Shown: positions 25,097-34,287, counted from the first letter of the stretch. The stretch is 64,000 nt of DNA from Pseudoalteromonas sp. OOF1S-7 (GCF_022347765.1 NZ_JAKRFZ010000018.1:1-64000); one strand, 5' to 3'. The notes: generated from the letters alone by a model not told the origin. Program-made: numbers and translations.

Positions 25097-27919
25097 TCAG
25101 GTGGAGCGCGTTATTGGCTCGTGATATGGCTTTTTTGTTTGACAGGTTAATAAACTTGATAAATCAGTATGTGTATAAAGTAGTGGACTCGTTTCAGATA
25201 CCAACTCAAAGCAAGTCTGAATACCAAAAGGATACGAGATAGCGTCGGTGAATGGTACATCCGCTGAGCCATTTGTATTCACCGCTTGCTCAACATCACC
25301 CGAAGGCTGCTCATTATCTGGCATAAGACTGTTAGTGAATTTAACTTTGTTACCGCTTTGAATTTCAAAGTTAAAATCAGTGGGCGACCACTCGTCCGCA
25401 CTTTGGAAATCGACTTTTACATCGAAAACTTGGCCTTCATCTACTTCACCACATGAAAAGAAAAAACCATATCTGGAGCCGACAACCACACGCATCATTA
25501 TTTTGCCCGGCAGGAAGCCTTCAGGCAAAGAAAAAGTGAGCAGCCCAGTATCCATTATCTCTTCGACTAGATAGACTTCTTGCTTTTCATAAGCACCATT
25601 GCGGTTGGTATCCAGTAATACCGTTACTTCTTGACCAACAGAATAGGCACCGAGTTCAATGGTGTTCCGCTGTTTAAGGTATAAATTCAAGGGCTGGTCC
25701 AAAATCTCTTGATAGTTCTGTGGCAGTAACTGTAAATTGTGACCATTAATCAACACATGACTCATCGGTTCTGCATTTTCTTCTCTAAACCACGGTGGGC
25801 AAACCACTCCCAGAGTGCGCGAATAATAATCACGGTAAGCAAGCAACTCCTCACCGTCTGTTTTGACTACGTTGATCTTAAAGCGCGTCAGTAAATCAGG
25901 CTCAATAACATGCGCCCTTTGTATAAACGGATAAATCGCACTACCGGAATCACGGGACCAGCCTTCAGTGGCCCCATCACCCCAATCAACAAGGATACGC
26001 TCTATTTCACTAATAGGTAGGGTCCCAATTAAATACCTGAACTCGTCATACTGAGGTACCGCCGTGACTGCCAGACTGGAAATCTCCGATGATTGCGCCA
26101 CCAGCCCCACCAGATGCAACGCCCCATCAACATTATTTTGTGCTTCCTGTACGGGCTTATTCACCACATCCGAATCTGCAACCAGTATCAAGCAGGCTGC
26201 AGCATCATCAAAACTGGCATTGGCCGGAAGGCAGGATACATTCGCTTTCAGATATAACTTGAACGCTTCTTTGATTGTCCAGCCGTAGGTTTTTACCAGC
26301 TCATAAAACGCTTTTCTGAAAATACCACCCACGCTGTAGCTCGACATGTTCGCACGATACATGATCAGATGGTCAATGCCACGGCCATCCATTGACGGAA
26401 GTGCAAAATAGCGGTGCCCTACGTCCTGGGTTTTAACATCCCAGCCGAGCCACCACTTTTTATCGTCTTGCGGGCGACCGGTGTCATCCAGTATTTGTGA
26501 TAAAAATGGCTCTGAGGTGCTAAAGCTGCCAGACACTCTGTACTGTAAGTAGTCCAGCACGGCAAGGCTGGCAATATCAGAAAACGCTTGATAAAAAGCG
26601 CCTGCTTCCCCCTGGCTATTCAGCTGACTATTCCAGTGTGTCAACGCATACGCTGACTCGTGGGCAACTACGCTTGACACAGTTAGCGCATAATTAGAAT
26701 AGCTGTCGCCACTACCAAAATTAGTATAGGTACCATCCCAATACGCATTGTTCATGCCAAAAAAATTCTGATGTACTCTCTGTTTTAGTTTATTGAGACA
26801 GTAACCGTTTTCAGCACAATAAGCGTCTTGCTCTGGAAATAGCTCACCCAGCTGTTTGTGAAAAAACTGCATGGTCAGCCCACCATAAAAATGGGCATCA
26901 TTCACAGGACCATAACTAAACCGGTGATAATAAAGTTCATCGACCATATTTCGATCAAAATTTTCAAGCTTATCATTGCAGTCAAATTCACTAGGCTCTG
27001 TTTCATGAATTAGATTGTCAATTGTCTGCACATACGGATTTTCTAGAAAGCAGCGCCCTCCTTCTTTTCTAACAACAAAGGGGTAACCATCAAAGTCGGC
27101 AAAAATGAGCGGGCGAGCAGTGTCGCTGACATCATTAAAAAGTAGTTCCGTTGAAGGGCTGGTCGTTTCATCATATTGATATCTGAGGCAAGCCTCCATT
27201 GTCGAAGGCTGCGGTGAATAACATATAGCCCCCATTTTCTCGTTGCCGCCTATGCCACCAGCAGCAACGTATTGCCCGTCACCAGAAAGCTGCTCTGCGC
27301 CTTGCTCTTCACGGGAAAAGTGCATAATGCCTTGATCAGACTTAAGGACATTCAGGGTATCCGCATCGATGGTAAGAGTGCGTATGCCCTCCTTCGACGT
27401 AGCTGTGACCTGAAACACTCCCATTAAACGGCCTTGCCAAGTCAAATACGCACGCCTGAGATCTTTCAATTTGGTCTCGGGCGTTAAGTCGGAACCTGCC
27501 ATCAGTCGTTGCTCTATGTCAGCCGAGGGCAAACGGAAATAACGTCCATCAGTGGCACCAGGTAGCTCTTGCGCTCTCAAAGTTGCACCCAGCCCCTGCA
27601 AGACTTTACCGGTACTGTCTCTGAATAGTACAAATTGACCACCGATGACTGGTATACCACGATAATAAACTTGGTAATGTTCGAAGCGCTTGATATTCCC
27701 TATGGTTTTCACCCGCTGATAACGTAATCCGTTATCACTAAGTGCTCCACCCACGTCAGCGGTTTTGGCTCGAGCCTGTTTCTTAAGCTGGTTCTCAACT
27801 TCATGCCACAGGTGCTTTTGGTTTAATAATGAATGTGTGTCTACCCACTGTGTCGCGGCGTTGCTCAGACAACTGACACCACACAGAAAGGCCGCCAAAG
27901 AGGCTTTTTTTATCGGCAT
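25097..27919 (-). CDS. Secreted thermolysin-family (M4) pseudoprotease with C-terminal GEVED-like module
   Basis: 940 residues, signal peptide about 1-22. The FTP-type propeptide (about 60-115, YQVYYRGIPVIGGQFVLF) and the M4 core are both recognisable (VVAHESAYALTHWNSQL, FYQAFSDIASLA, GGIFRKAFYELV). The active site is lost. The zinc motif HExxH reads HESAY (420-424), the third zinc ligand Glu is Gln444 at the canonical spacing of 24 from the first His, and the catalytic His is Tyr528. All three positions are clear in the DNA (TAT, CAA, TAC). The C-terminal part has a GEVED-like piece (LLDTNRNGAYEKQEVY ... CGEVDEGQVFDVKV). It is the first gene of the cluster with GGAG before the ATG. It probably acts as a binding or chaperone protein rather than a peptidase. 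Confidence 0.82.
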   Translation of the reverse strand: MPIKKASLAAFLCGVSCLSNAATQWVDTHSLLNQKHLWHEVENQLKKQARAKTADVGGALSDNGLRYQRVKTIGNIKRFEHYQVYYRGIPVIGGQFVLFRDSTGKVLQGLGATLRAQELPGATDGRYFRLPSADIEQRLMAGSDLTPETKLKDLRRAYLTWQGRLMGVFQVTATSKEGIRTLTIDADTLNVLKSDQGIMHFSREEQGAEQLSGDGQYVAAGGIGGNEKMGAICYSPQPSTMEACLRYQYDETTSPSTELLFNDVSDTARPLIFADFDGYPFVVRKEGGRCFLENPYVQTIDNLIHETEPSEFDCNDKLENFDRNMVDELYYHRFSYGPVNDAHFYGGLTMQFFHKQLGELFPEQDAYCAENGYCLNKLKQRVHQNFFGMNNAYWDGTYTNFGSGDSYSNYALTVSSVVAHESAYALTHWNSQLNSQGEAGAFYQAFSDIASLAVLDYLQYRVSGSFSTSEPFLSQILDDTGRPQDDKKWWLGWDVKTQDVGHRYFALPSMDGRGIDHLIMYRANMSSYSVGGIFRKAFYELVKTYGWTIKEAFKLYLKANVSCLPANASFDDAAACLILVADSDVVNKPVQEAQNNVDGALHLVGLVAQSSEISSLAVTAVPQYDEFRYLIGTLPISEIERILVDWGDGATEGWSRDSGSAIYPFIQRAHVIEPDLLTRFKINVVKTDGEELLAYRDYYSRTLGVVCPPWFREENAEPMSHVLINGHNLQLLPQNYQEILDQPLNLYLKQRNTIELGAYSVGQEVTVLLDTNRNGAYEKQEVYLVEEIMDTGLLTFSLPEGFLPGKIMMRVVVGSRYGFFFSCGEVDEGQVFDVKVDFQSADEWSPTDFNFEIQSGNKVKFTNSLMPDNEQPSGDVEQAVNTNGSADVPFTDAISYPFGIQTCFELVSETSPLLYTHTDLSSLLTCQTKKPYHEPITRST

Positions 27920-28497
27920 TCACTCTCTCCCTGAATTCATATTGTTTACAAATAAGACAGTTTCCTTTTAAGTTTGACACTTAGTTCGGCGCTAACAATT
28001 TGTAGCTAGAGCCACTTTTGAACAAGGATACAAACCTAACGTATTGCGTAATAAAAGCGTAATGGACAAACCTTAAAAATGAAACAAAAAACAAACAACC
28101 TGTTAAATTTTCATATTCACTTCTGAACTCTCAACACTATCTGATAATGCAGGCAAGCATAATACAAAAGGACCATGTGGTACGGTACTTTTTGTATATA
28201 AATAGGATTATCTCTGATATTTAAACATTAGAAATTAAAAAGGTAGCAATTTGTTCTATATTTCAATACGTTAAAAAGAGTCTCCATGGTTTTTCGGAAA
28301 GTCTATTTGCTTTTTCAGCACTGTGGTACAAGCAACCACCTATGCGAGATTGAAAAAAAGCGCATTTAGCTATGTGCGCTTTCAATCACAGCGGCCGGCG
28401 TGCAGTTAATAATCTGCCTGTACCGGCGCTTTACACATTACATACATCGGACTCGTAACTACAAAAACAGTGCCAGACCCTTTAAGTCAGGGGTAAA
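27920..28497. other. 578-base AT-rich intergenic stretch upstream of the secreted cluster
   Basis: No coding frame is apparent. It must hold the promoter of the five-gene cluster at its left end, but I find no convincing -35/-10 pair. The right part holds the terminator at 28350-28387 and an 18-base hairpin (28488-28506) overlapping the DUF4240 stop. The 28100-28310 part is markedly AT-rich, with TTTTGTATATAAATAGGA. Confidence 0.6.
28350..28387 (-). terminator. Intrinsic terminator behind the DUF4240 gene
   Basis: On the minus strand ATTGAAAGCGCA and TGCGCTTTTTTTCAAT form a long stem around CATAGCTAAA with an internal T-run. It lies about 110 bases after the DUF4240 stop codon and insulates the cluster downstream. 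Confidence 0.65.
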
Positions 28498-29001
28498 TTA
28501 CCCCTGCCAGTACTTAGCAAACAATTGTGGGTAGGTTTGCTTTAACACTTTGGGTTTATTTTTAAACTGTTTGCCCTGTGGTGCATAGTTCACCGTGTTG
28601 TGATAGGGCAGCTCCTGCTCCGTTTTTTGCTCATAGAGCAGCCCTGCTGTCAGGTCCAGTTCGTCGCAATAGGGATAAGGCAGGTTGTCGCGCAGGGGCA
28701 TATCTTCAATGCTTGCCAGGGTATCAGGCTGGGCCAGCACCTGCTCTACCACGGCTTCGCCCTGGGTCAGCAACCAGTTGCAGAAATCCAGAAAGTCATA
28801 CTCACTGTTACAGCCGCAGGTCACATAAGCTGCACCCCAGATATCCCAGTGCCATAAGCGTCTGAGTTGCTTGCTGTAGTGAGTGTCAAAATCGGCAATG
28901 TCTGTATCAGGCAGTGTTTCCAGCCTGGTTTTTAGTTGTGCCGCTTTATCTTTACTTTGGTTGTCGATGGCAATGAGTTGCCAGAATTGAGTCAGGTCCA
29001 T
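28498..29001 (-). CDS. DUF4240-domain protein
   Basis: 167 residues from the ATG at 29001; the frame can begin with GTG at 29013, but family members start close to the FWQLI motif. DUF4240 landmarks are MDLTQFWQLI at the start, LWHWDIWGAAYVTCGCNSEYDFLDFCNWL (split here as WDIWGAAYVTCGC and DFLDFCNWLL), and AVVEQVLAQPDTLA. Proteins of this family are small, cytosolic, often occur near colicin/immunity-like loci, and have no assigned function. It is a single gene with its own terminator. Confidence 0.8.
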   Translation of the reverse strand: MDLTQFWQLIAIDNQSKDKAAQLKTRLETLPDTDIADFDTHYSKQLRRLWHWDIWGAAYVTCGCNSEYDFLDFCNWLLTQGEAVVEQVLAQPDTLASIEDMPLRDNLPYPYCDELDLTAGLLYEQKTEQELPYHNTVNYAPQGKQFKNKPKVLKQTYPQLFAKYWQG

Positions 29002-29084
29002 GGAGTAAAACACATCAGGGGATTATGATGCGATCTTACCACAGCCAGCTAAGTGAAAGGTATGTTGTGCCGGGTTACAGACAC

Positions 29085-29112
29085 AAAAAAAGCAAGCCTT
29101 AGCCTGCTTTTT
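29085..29112 (-). terminator. Intrinsic terminator of the cold-shock gene
   Basis: AAAAAGCAGGC pairs with GCTTGCTTTTT around TAAG, followed by further T in the minus direction. It lies 23 bases after the csp stop codon. A-rich and T-rich flanks on both sides would let it work in either direction. Confidence 0.8.
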
Positions 29113-29134
29113 CTCTTCAAGCATAAACCGTTAA

Positions 29135-29344
29135 TTACAGCTTAACGATTTCTTCTGCCTGAGGACCTTTCTGGCCTTGAGTCAGTTTAAACTCAACACG
29201 CTCGCCTTCAGCGAGTGTGCGGAAGCCGTCACCTTTGATTGCACTGAAGTGTGCGAATACATCTGGGCCATTTTCCTGAGCGATGAAACCAAAACCTTTT
29301 GATTCGTTAAACCACTTTACGGTACCTGTTAAAGTATTAGACAT
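29135..29344 (-). CDS. Cold-shock protein, CspA family
   Basis: 69 residues, standard length. A single OB-fold cold-shock domain binds single-stranded nucleic acid through RNP1 (KGFGFI, 16-21) and RNP2 (VFAHF, 29-33). It starts with TGTVKWFNESKGFG and ends PQAEEIVKL. It probably acts as an RNA chaperone or antiterminator. The leader upstream is long and structured, as is usual for csp mRNAs. AGGA precedes the ATG. Which of the several CspA paralogues this corresponds to cannot be told. Confidence 0.95.
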   Translation of the reverse strand: MSNTLTGTVKWFNESKGFGFIAQENGPDVFAHFSAIKGDGFRTLAEGERVEFKLTQGQKGPQAEEIVKL

Positions 29345-29812
29345 AATAGTAAATCCTGAATATTAAAATGATGCCAATCCCTAAAAGCTAACCTCTGCCC
29401 TGTTGCAAAGGATCCTTCTATACAAAAAACTGGCAAACCTATGCCCATGTGGGCGCATAGACCTAAATTTTGCCGGTGATAAAACTTCAGGACGGTACTA
29501 CTACAAGCAAAAACTTATACAACAACGTAATGGAGATTTATAAACACTGACCCAAATTCTGTCTACGTTCATCTTATCGGGCTGCCCCTCTAAGTCAACT
29601 AATTTTTAATCATATTTGTTAATTCTTAATGACACTAACAAGTCGCTTTCAAGGCAGAGCTGGCAAGGGTGTACCTTTTTTAATTTGTCTATTTAGCAGG
29701 TATATGATCGAAGGCAAATTGTGGTTAATTTAACCGGAAATAACACCTTTAGAGACTATGCTTTGCAACTAAACTGGGTATAATTCGGCGCAGAACCACG
29801 AAGGCGCTTTTT
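29345..29812. other. 468-base divergent regulatory region (csp leader and binding-protein promoter)
   Basis: No coding frame. The csp side holds an imperfect inverted repeat at 29439-29460 (CTATGCCC-ATGT-GGGcgCATAG) and the palindrome AAGGATCCTT at 29418-29427, fitting a structured 5' leader. On the other side TATAAT at 29779-29784 is a likely -10 box for the downstream binding-protein gene, without a clear -35. Confidence 0.5.
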
Positions 29813-30487
29813 ATGCTCAAAGATATTTTTCTGCGATTGACCCAGGTTGTTGTGTTGTACGCTATCAGTGTGCCGCTGAGTGCTGCCCCATTAACCATAT
29901 CCTACCTGCAACACCCCAGCGTCCGCGATCAGGCCTTGCCATTAGTCCGGGCTGCTTATGCTCAGGCCGGCATCAAAGCTAACTTTATTGCCATGCCCGC
30001 ACACCGTGTCCTACACGAAATTACGGCGGAGCATACCGATGGGGATGTTATTCTGGCACAAGAGATATTCGCCCCGTTTAAAGACGTTATCTCTGTGGGC
30101 CCGGCATTAACGGAAGTAGAGTTTGTGCTCCTGTGCGTTGCGAGTGTACCTTGCAACAACTCAGTGTTGGTGGCAACGCCAAGTACCATAGTCGCTACCG
30201 ATCAATCCAAACGGGTGCTATTCACCAAATACCCTCAAGCGCAAAGAAATCATTTCTATCAGATTAACAATTTAGGTAAGTTACCTGAATTGCTGAATGT
30301 GCACCGCTTTGACTACGCCATCTTCGTGGTCTCAACTCAGTGGCCGCTCCCCGACTCGCTCGCGCATTTGAATGTGCATCACCTGTTTAGCTCAAAAGCC
30401 TATCATGTACTGCATAAGAAACATGCTTCATTGGCGGCGCAACTGTCATTGGCTATCGCAACCATCAAGGCACAAAAAGGTCTTTAA
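29813..30487 (+). CDS. Periplasmic substrate-binding-like protein, short form
   Basis: 224 residues with an N-terminal signal peptide (about 1-25, ends PLSA). The remainder has the arrangement of truncated family-3 solute-binding proteins (PLTISYLQHPSVRDQALPLV, MPAHRVLHEI, DYAIFVVSTQWPL) but is more divergent than the gene at 17.6 kb. No transporter gene is adjacent. It ends 22 bases from the convergent histidine kinase gene. It may be an orphan ligand-binding partner of that kinase, but nothing in the sequence shows this. Confidence 0.7.
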   Translation: MLKDIFLRLTQVVVLYAISVPLSAAPLTISYLQHPSVRDQALPLVRAAYAQAGIKANFIAMPAHRVLHEITAEHTDGDVILAQEIFAPFKDVISVGPALTEVEFVLLCVASVPCNNSVLVATPSTIVATDQSKRVLFTKYPQAQRNHFYQINNLGKLPELLNVHRFDYAIFVVSTQWPLPDSLAHLNVHHLFSSKAYHVLHKKHASLAAQLSLAIATIKAQKGL

Positions 30488-30509
30488 TAAAGTTTCTTCG
30501 CACGCCAGC

Positions 30510-31736
30510 TCACAGTTGTGAAATCGAGCTGGACACAGGAAACCTTAGTACAACACCCAGACCATTTTGATAACGACTGACGTACACTGTACCGCTCAAA
30601 TCATTCAACGCAATGCGTTTGACATGTGCCAGGCCTAGCCCCGACCCTGCAACCTGGGTCTTTGTAGAGTAAAATGGCGCAAAAATATCTTCCGGATGGG
30701 CCAGGCTTACGCCTGCACCATTGTCAGTCACCCTGAGTTTGAGTTCCTGATGTTTAACCTTTGCACTAATTTTGATAATTGGCAGTTCAACCCCATCGAA
30801 GGCGTGCTCAACTGCGTTGGTAATTAGGTGATTAAGGGCTTCAACCAAACTTGCGGGCTTCAGGTGGAGTAAAATATCTGCGCTGGGGTCGGTTTCAATT
30901 TCCAGTTTGATCCCCTGCTCAGCCAAAGAAGGCGTCCATACTTCTGCCAGGGAATTAAAAACATCCGTAATACGGCATATTGTCGAAACCCCATTATGGC
31001 ACTGTACAATAGACTGCTTAAGTCGATCAATTTTATCGTCAATCTGATACAAGTTGCGTGAGAGTATGGCTGCTGCCTGTCCAATGCAATCTGCCTGTTT
31101 GCGGACTTCATTCATGGTCTCTGGCACGTCATCTAATGCCTGCAGAAGCCGGCTGGCTGACTCCACCAACATGGACGCAGAAGTTACACTCACACCCAAA
31201 GGAGTATTGAGTTCGTGAGCCAATCCCATGGTCATCAATGTCTGCTCCTTGAATGCCTCTTTATGGTCTTGTTCCTTTTGTTCCGCCAGCATTCTCAATT
31301 GCAACTCAAACAGGTGTTTCAGTGAACTGAGCATGGCTCTGGTTTTACCGTCAAAGCTATTTTCTTTAACATCCAGTACACACACTGTGCCAAAAACAGA
31401 GTCATCGACATTCTTAATAGGTAAGCCAAGGTAGGCTATCATACCCAGCTTGATATCCGGATTATGATCCCACTTTGGGTCTTTGCACGCGTTGGGAACT
31501 CGTAATTCACACTGGGTTTTAATTACGGTTTCACAATACAATCCGGACTGCTCCCAACATTCACTGTCCCCAATCTCATAGGGGTTTTCACTATTGAGAC
31601 TTTTATTAAACACACCCAGTTGGGCGCCATTAAGTTTCATGATCAAGGCAACTGGTACCTCCAGCAACTCAGCCACCCGAGTTAATAGCTCGTTCCATTG
31701 TACGACCAGTTCGTCTGATAAAGTGTTGGTGTTCAC
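30510..31736 (-). CDS. Cytosolic GAF-domain sensor histidine kinase
   Basis: 408 residues from the GTG at 31736, which has AGGAG seven bases upstream; a longer frame from a GTG at 31808 lacks a ribosome site. An N-terminal GAF domain (about 10-145: VPVALIMKLNGAQLGVF, AYLGLPI, FGTVCVLD) leads through a short coil to the H-box LAHELNTPLG (His about 173). The kinase domain follows with N-box NHLITNAVEHAF, G1 VTDNGAGVS and G2 GSGLGLAHVKRI. There is no membrane segment, so it senses an internal or diffusible signal. No response regulator is adjacent. It autophosphorylates on the His and passes phosphate to an unknown partner. Confidence 0.87.
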   Translation of the reverse strand: MNTNTLSDELVVQWNELLTRVAELLEVPVALIMKLNGAQLGVFNKSLNSENPYEIGDSECWEQSGLYCETVIKTQCELRVPNACKDPKWDHNPDIKLGMIAYLGLPIKNVDDSVFGTVCVLDVKENSFDGKTRAMLSSLKHLFELQLRMLAEQKEQDHKEAFKEQTLMTMGLAHELNTPLGVSVTSASMLVESASRLLQALDDVPETMNEVRKQADCIGQAAAILSRNLYQIDDKIDRLKQSIVQCHNGVSTICRITDVFNSLAEVWTPSLAEQGIKLEIETDPSADILLHLKPASLVEALNHLITNAVEHAFDGVELPIIKISAKVKHQELKLRVTDNGAGVSLAHPEDIFAPFYSTKTQVAGSGLGLAHVKRIALNDLSGTVYVSRYQNGLGVVLRFPVSSSISQL

Positions 31737-32031
31737 GCGCCTGCTCCTGACAAGCCCTCTGTTGGCAATATACCTCCCAAGCTTGTTCTTTGAGTATAGC
31801 CTGAACACTCCAATTTAAAATTCAATCTCCATGACCAACCTGGCGCACAGCTCTTTACGCGCACGGCTAAACTTAGCCACAAATCCATCTTCCCAGGTAT
31901 ACAGTTTAATCGCCGTTCCCAGTGCTTAAACCTGAGCCACCATTCGCAATTCGGAAATATTAACTTACGTGCCGCTTAGCACTGGAAAATTAAAACAACT
32001 TTTAGGCTTCGAATTGGGAAGAATCTAACTG

Positions 32032-34287
32032 TTATAACTCAATATGATGCGTCAGATACGTATCGAGGTCCTGGGCATTGAGCGGCTCGCCAAGATAGTA
32101 ACCCTGTAGCAAAGGACAACCCATCCTGGCGAGTAACCTGGCCTGTTCAGCTGTTTCTACGCCCTCAGCACAGCACACAATGTCAAGATTACTGGCCAGG
32201 GTAAGTATCGAGCTTACCACACTCGTTGTCTCACCCCCTGCTAACCCGTCCAGCAGCCCCGGGTCTAGTTTCAGAACATCAATATTGAACGCATGAAGCT
32301 GACCAATACTGGTATGAGCAGCATCAAAATCGTCAATCGCCAGTGTAAAGCCAGCCTCACGCCAAACATCAACCACCGAGTTCAACTCAGCGCCCAATAC
32401 CGATAGCTGCTTTTCAGTAATTTCAATTTCAATATATTGAGGTTGCAATTCGTATGAGGCTAGACAGCTCTTGAGTACCTGCAGGGCTTCTTCTTGCTGC
32501 AACGTTTTCACTGCAAGGTTGATACTCAACCTGAGCTTAGGATATCGTGATTGCCACTGGGCAAAGTGGCGTAATGCTTGCCCCCAAAGCTTAACCTGCA
32601 AAGTCATCAACGCGCCCACATCATCTATTTCACTGATAAAGCGACTGGCTTCAACCAAGGCGCCCTCTTTGTGCCAGCGTGCTAACATCTCCAGCTGGAC
32701 AATATGACCATCAACTGCATTAATAACGGGCTGAAAATAAGGCACAAACTGGTCCTGTGATATAGCGTCTAAAATGGCCTGCTCTAGTGCCTGATTCTGT
32801 TCAGCTTCATCGTCCAGTTGCGAGCAGTAAAACTGCAAGCCCCCTTTGCCGGACTTCTTGGCCCGATACATAGCGCTGTCTGCATGTTTCATTAGCACCT
32901 CAGCGTTATCGCCATCATCTGGGTACAAAGCCACACCGGCACTCAGAGTCGCCTGTACTTCTACTCCTTTGATCTCATACTGACCGCACACCCTATCAAG
33001 CACTTTTTTAATGACGCTGCCAACATGCCGTTTGTCTTCTATAGCATCCAGTAACAACACAAACTCATCACCCCCCATTCGGGACACAGTATCACATGCC
33101 CGAATGGCGTCGGTCAGCCGTTGTGCAATCTGTTTCAGCAGCAGATCACCAAAATCATGTCCCAATGAGTCATTGATTTTTTTGAATTTATTGAGGTCCA
33201 TAAACACAACAGCAAACTGGTGGCGGTTGCGTAACGCCCGTTTACACGCCTGGATCAACCTGTCCTGAAGCAGCAGTCGATTCGGCAGACCTGTCAGGGC
33301 ATCATGGTGAGCCAGATGATTCATTTTACGTTTGAGTGCCCGTGACTCAGTCACATCCTGAAAAATCATCACGGCACCAATCACTTTACCTGAATTGTTG
33401 TATACCGGAGAGCAGGAGTCATCAATCGCAAATTCCAGCCCGAGATGGTTGCGAAAGCATGTAGAATCCGGCAGGCTAACCGTTTGCTGATTACGCATAC
33501 ACACTGCCATTTGATCTTCAATGGGGCGATTGTTCCCTTCATGATAGAGCGGCATAACTTCGCTGATTGGCTGCCCTTTCACCTCTTCAGTAAGCAGCGC
33601 CAGCACCGCCTCGGCAACCGGGTTCATAAATATCACATGGCTGTTCACGTCGCAGCAGATAACACCATCACCAATCGAGCTCAGGGTTACCGCCAGTAAC
33701 TCACTGTCCGTATCTGCCTGACCAAGATGCGGTGATAAGTGTAAATAACGAGCCAAGTGCAGATTGCGATGCTCAGAGCTTTGCAATTCAAACAACCCCG
33801 TCACTCGTTCGCTTTGTGTACTGACGAGCGTGAGTTTGACCACCTGACCATCTTTAGGTGATTCCAGCCAGGCAGCCAGCCGCGCCCAGCTTTCGGGCTC
33901 CAGCAGCTCATGTAAATTGTACGCAAAGAGTGCTTTATGACTTTTTGCCAGCGCAGAGGTCAACCCGTTGCTCATGCTGATCAGGCTGGCATCTGAGCTA
34001 AACACAAACTCAAAGCCGGGGTTGGCCTGAAATGCCTCCAGATAAAAGTGGTGCGCTTCATGATGGTCATTACTTTGTTGCCGCCCTGACTGACGGCTCA
34101 CAAACCAAACGATCCCCCCAGCCATGACCGCCAGCAGGCCACCAATGATCAGCGCCAGTGCCACCGGGTTGGCTGTCCAGCCAATGAGCACGTCAAACAT
34201 GGAAGGTGGGTGAGTCGCGGCGCTCACCTGCCACACCAAAGCAGACAAACACAAGCCCACACAATATTGCAAAGCAGAGAGTTTCAC
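32032..34287 (-). CDS. Membrane PAS-GGDEF-EAL c-di-GMP protein
   Basis: 751 residues. An N-terminal hydrophobic segment and a second membrane helix (about 37-64) are followed by two PAS-like regions (about 85-195 and 195-320). The GGDEF domain has an intact active site (GGDEF near 402) and a canonical inhibitory site (RACD five residues before it). The EAL domain (about 500-745) begins EML in place of EAL. It keeps DDF but with a changed loop 6 (DDFDAAHTS instead of DDFGTGYS), and retains EGVET. It makes c-di-GMP with product inhibition; hydrolysis may be weak or lost. It stands alone, transcribed away from the TTG-started chemotaxis-like pair. Confidence 0.9.
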   Translation of the reverse strand: MKLSALQYCVGLCLSALVWQVSAATHPPSMFDVLIGWTANPVALALIIGGLLAVMAGGIVWFVSRQSGRQQSNDHHEAHHFYLEAFQANPGFEFVFSSDASLISMSNGLTSALAKSHKALFAYNLHELLEPESWARLAAWLESPKDGQVVKLTLVSTQSERVTGLFELQSSEHRNLHLARYLHLSPHLGQADTDSELLAVTLSSIGDGVICCDVNSHVIFMNPVAEAVLALLTEEVKGQPISEVMPLYHEGNNRPIEDQMAVCMRNQQTVSLPDSTCFRNHLGLEFAIDDSCSPVYNNSGKVIGAVMIFQDVTESRALKRKMNHLAHHDALTGLPNRLLLQDRLIQACKRALRNRHQFAVVFMDLNKFKKINDSLGHDFGDLLLKQIAQRLTDAIRACDTVSRMGGDEFVLLLDAIEDKRHVGSVIKKVLDRVCGQYEIKGVEVQATLSAGVALYPDDGDNAEVLMKHADSAMYRAKKSGKGGLQFYCSQLDDEAEQNQALEQAILDAISQDQFVPYFQPVINAVDGHIVQLEMLARWHKEGALVEASRFISEIDDVGALMTLQVKLWGQALRHFAQWQSRYPKLRLSINLAVKTLQQEEALQVLKSCLASYELQPQYIEIEITEKQLSVLGAELNSVVDVWREAGFTLAIDDFDAAHTSIGQLHAFNIDVLKLDPGLLDGLAGGETTSVVSSILTLASNLDIVCCAEGVETAEQARLLARMGCPLLQGYYLGEPLNAQDLDTYLTHHIEL

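Noticed and set aside
25097..27919. Active M4 metalloprotease
   Set aside because: The fold matches, but the second zinc His, the zinc Glu and the catalytic His are all replaced.
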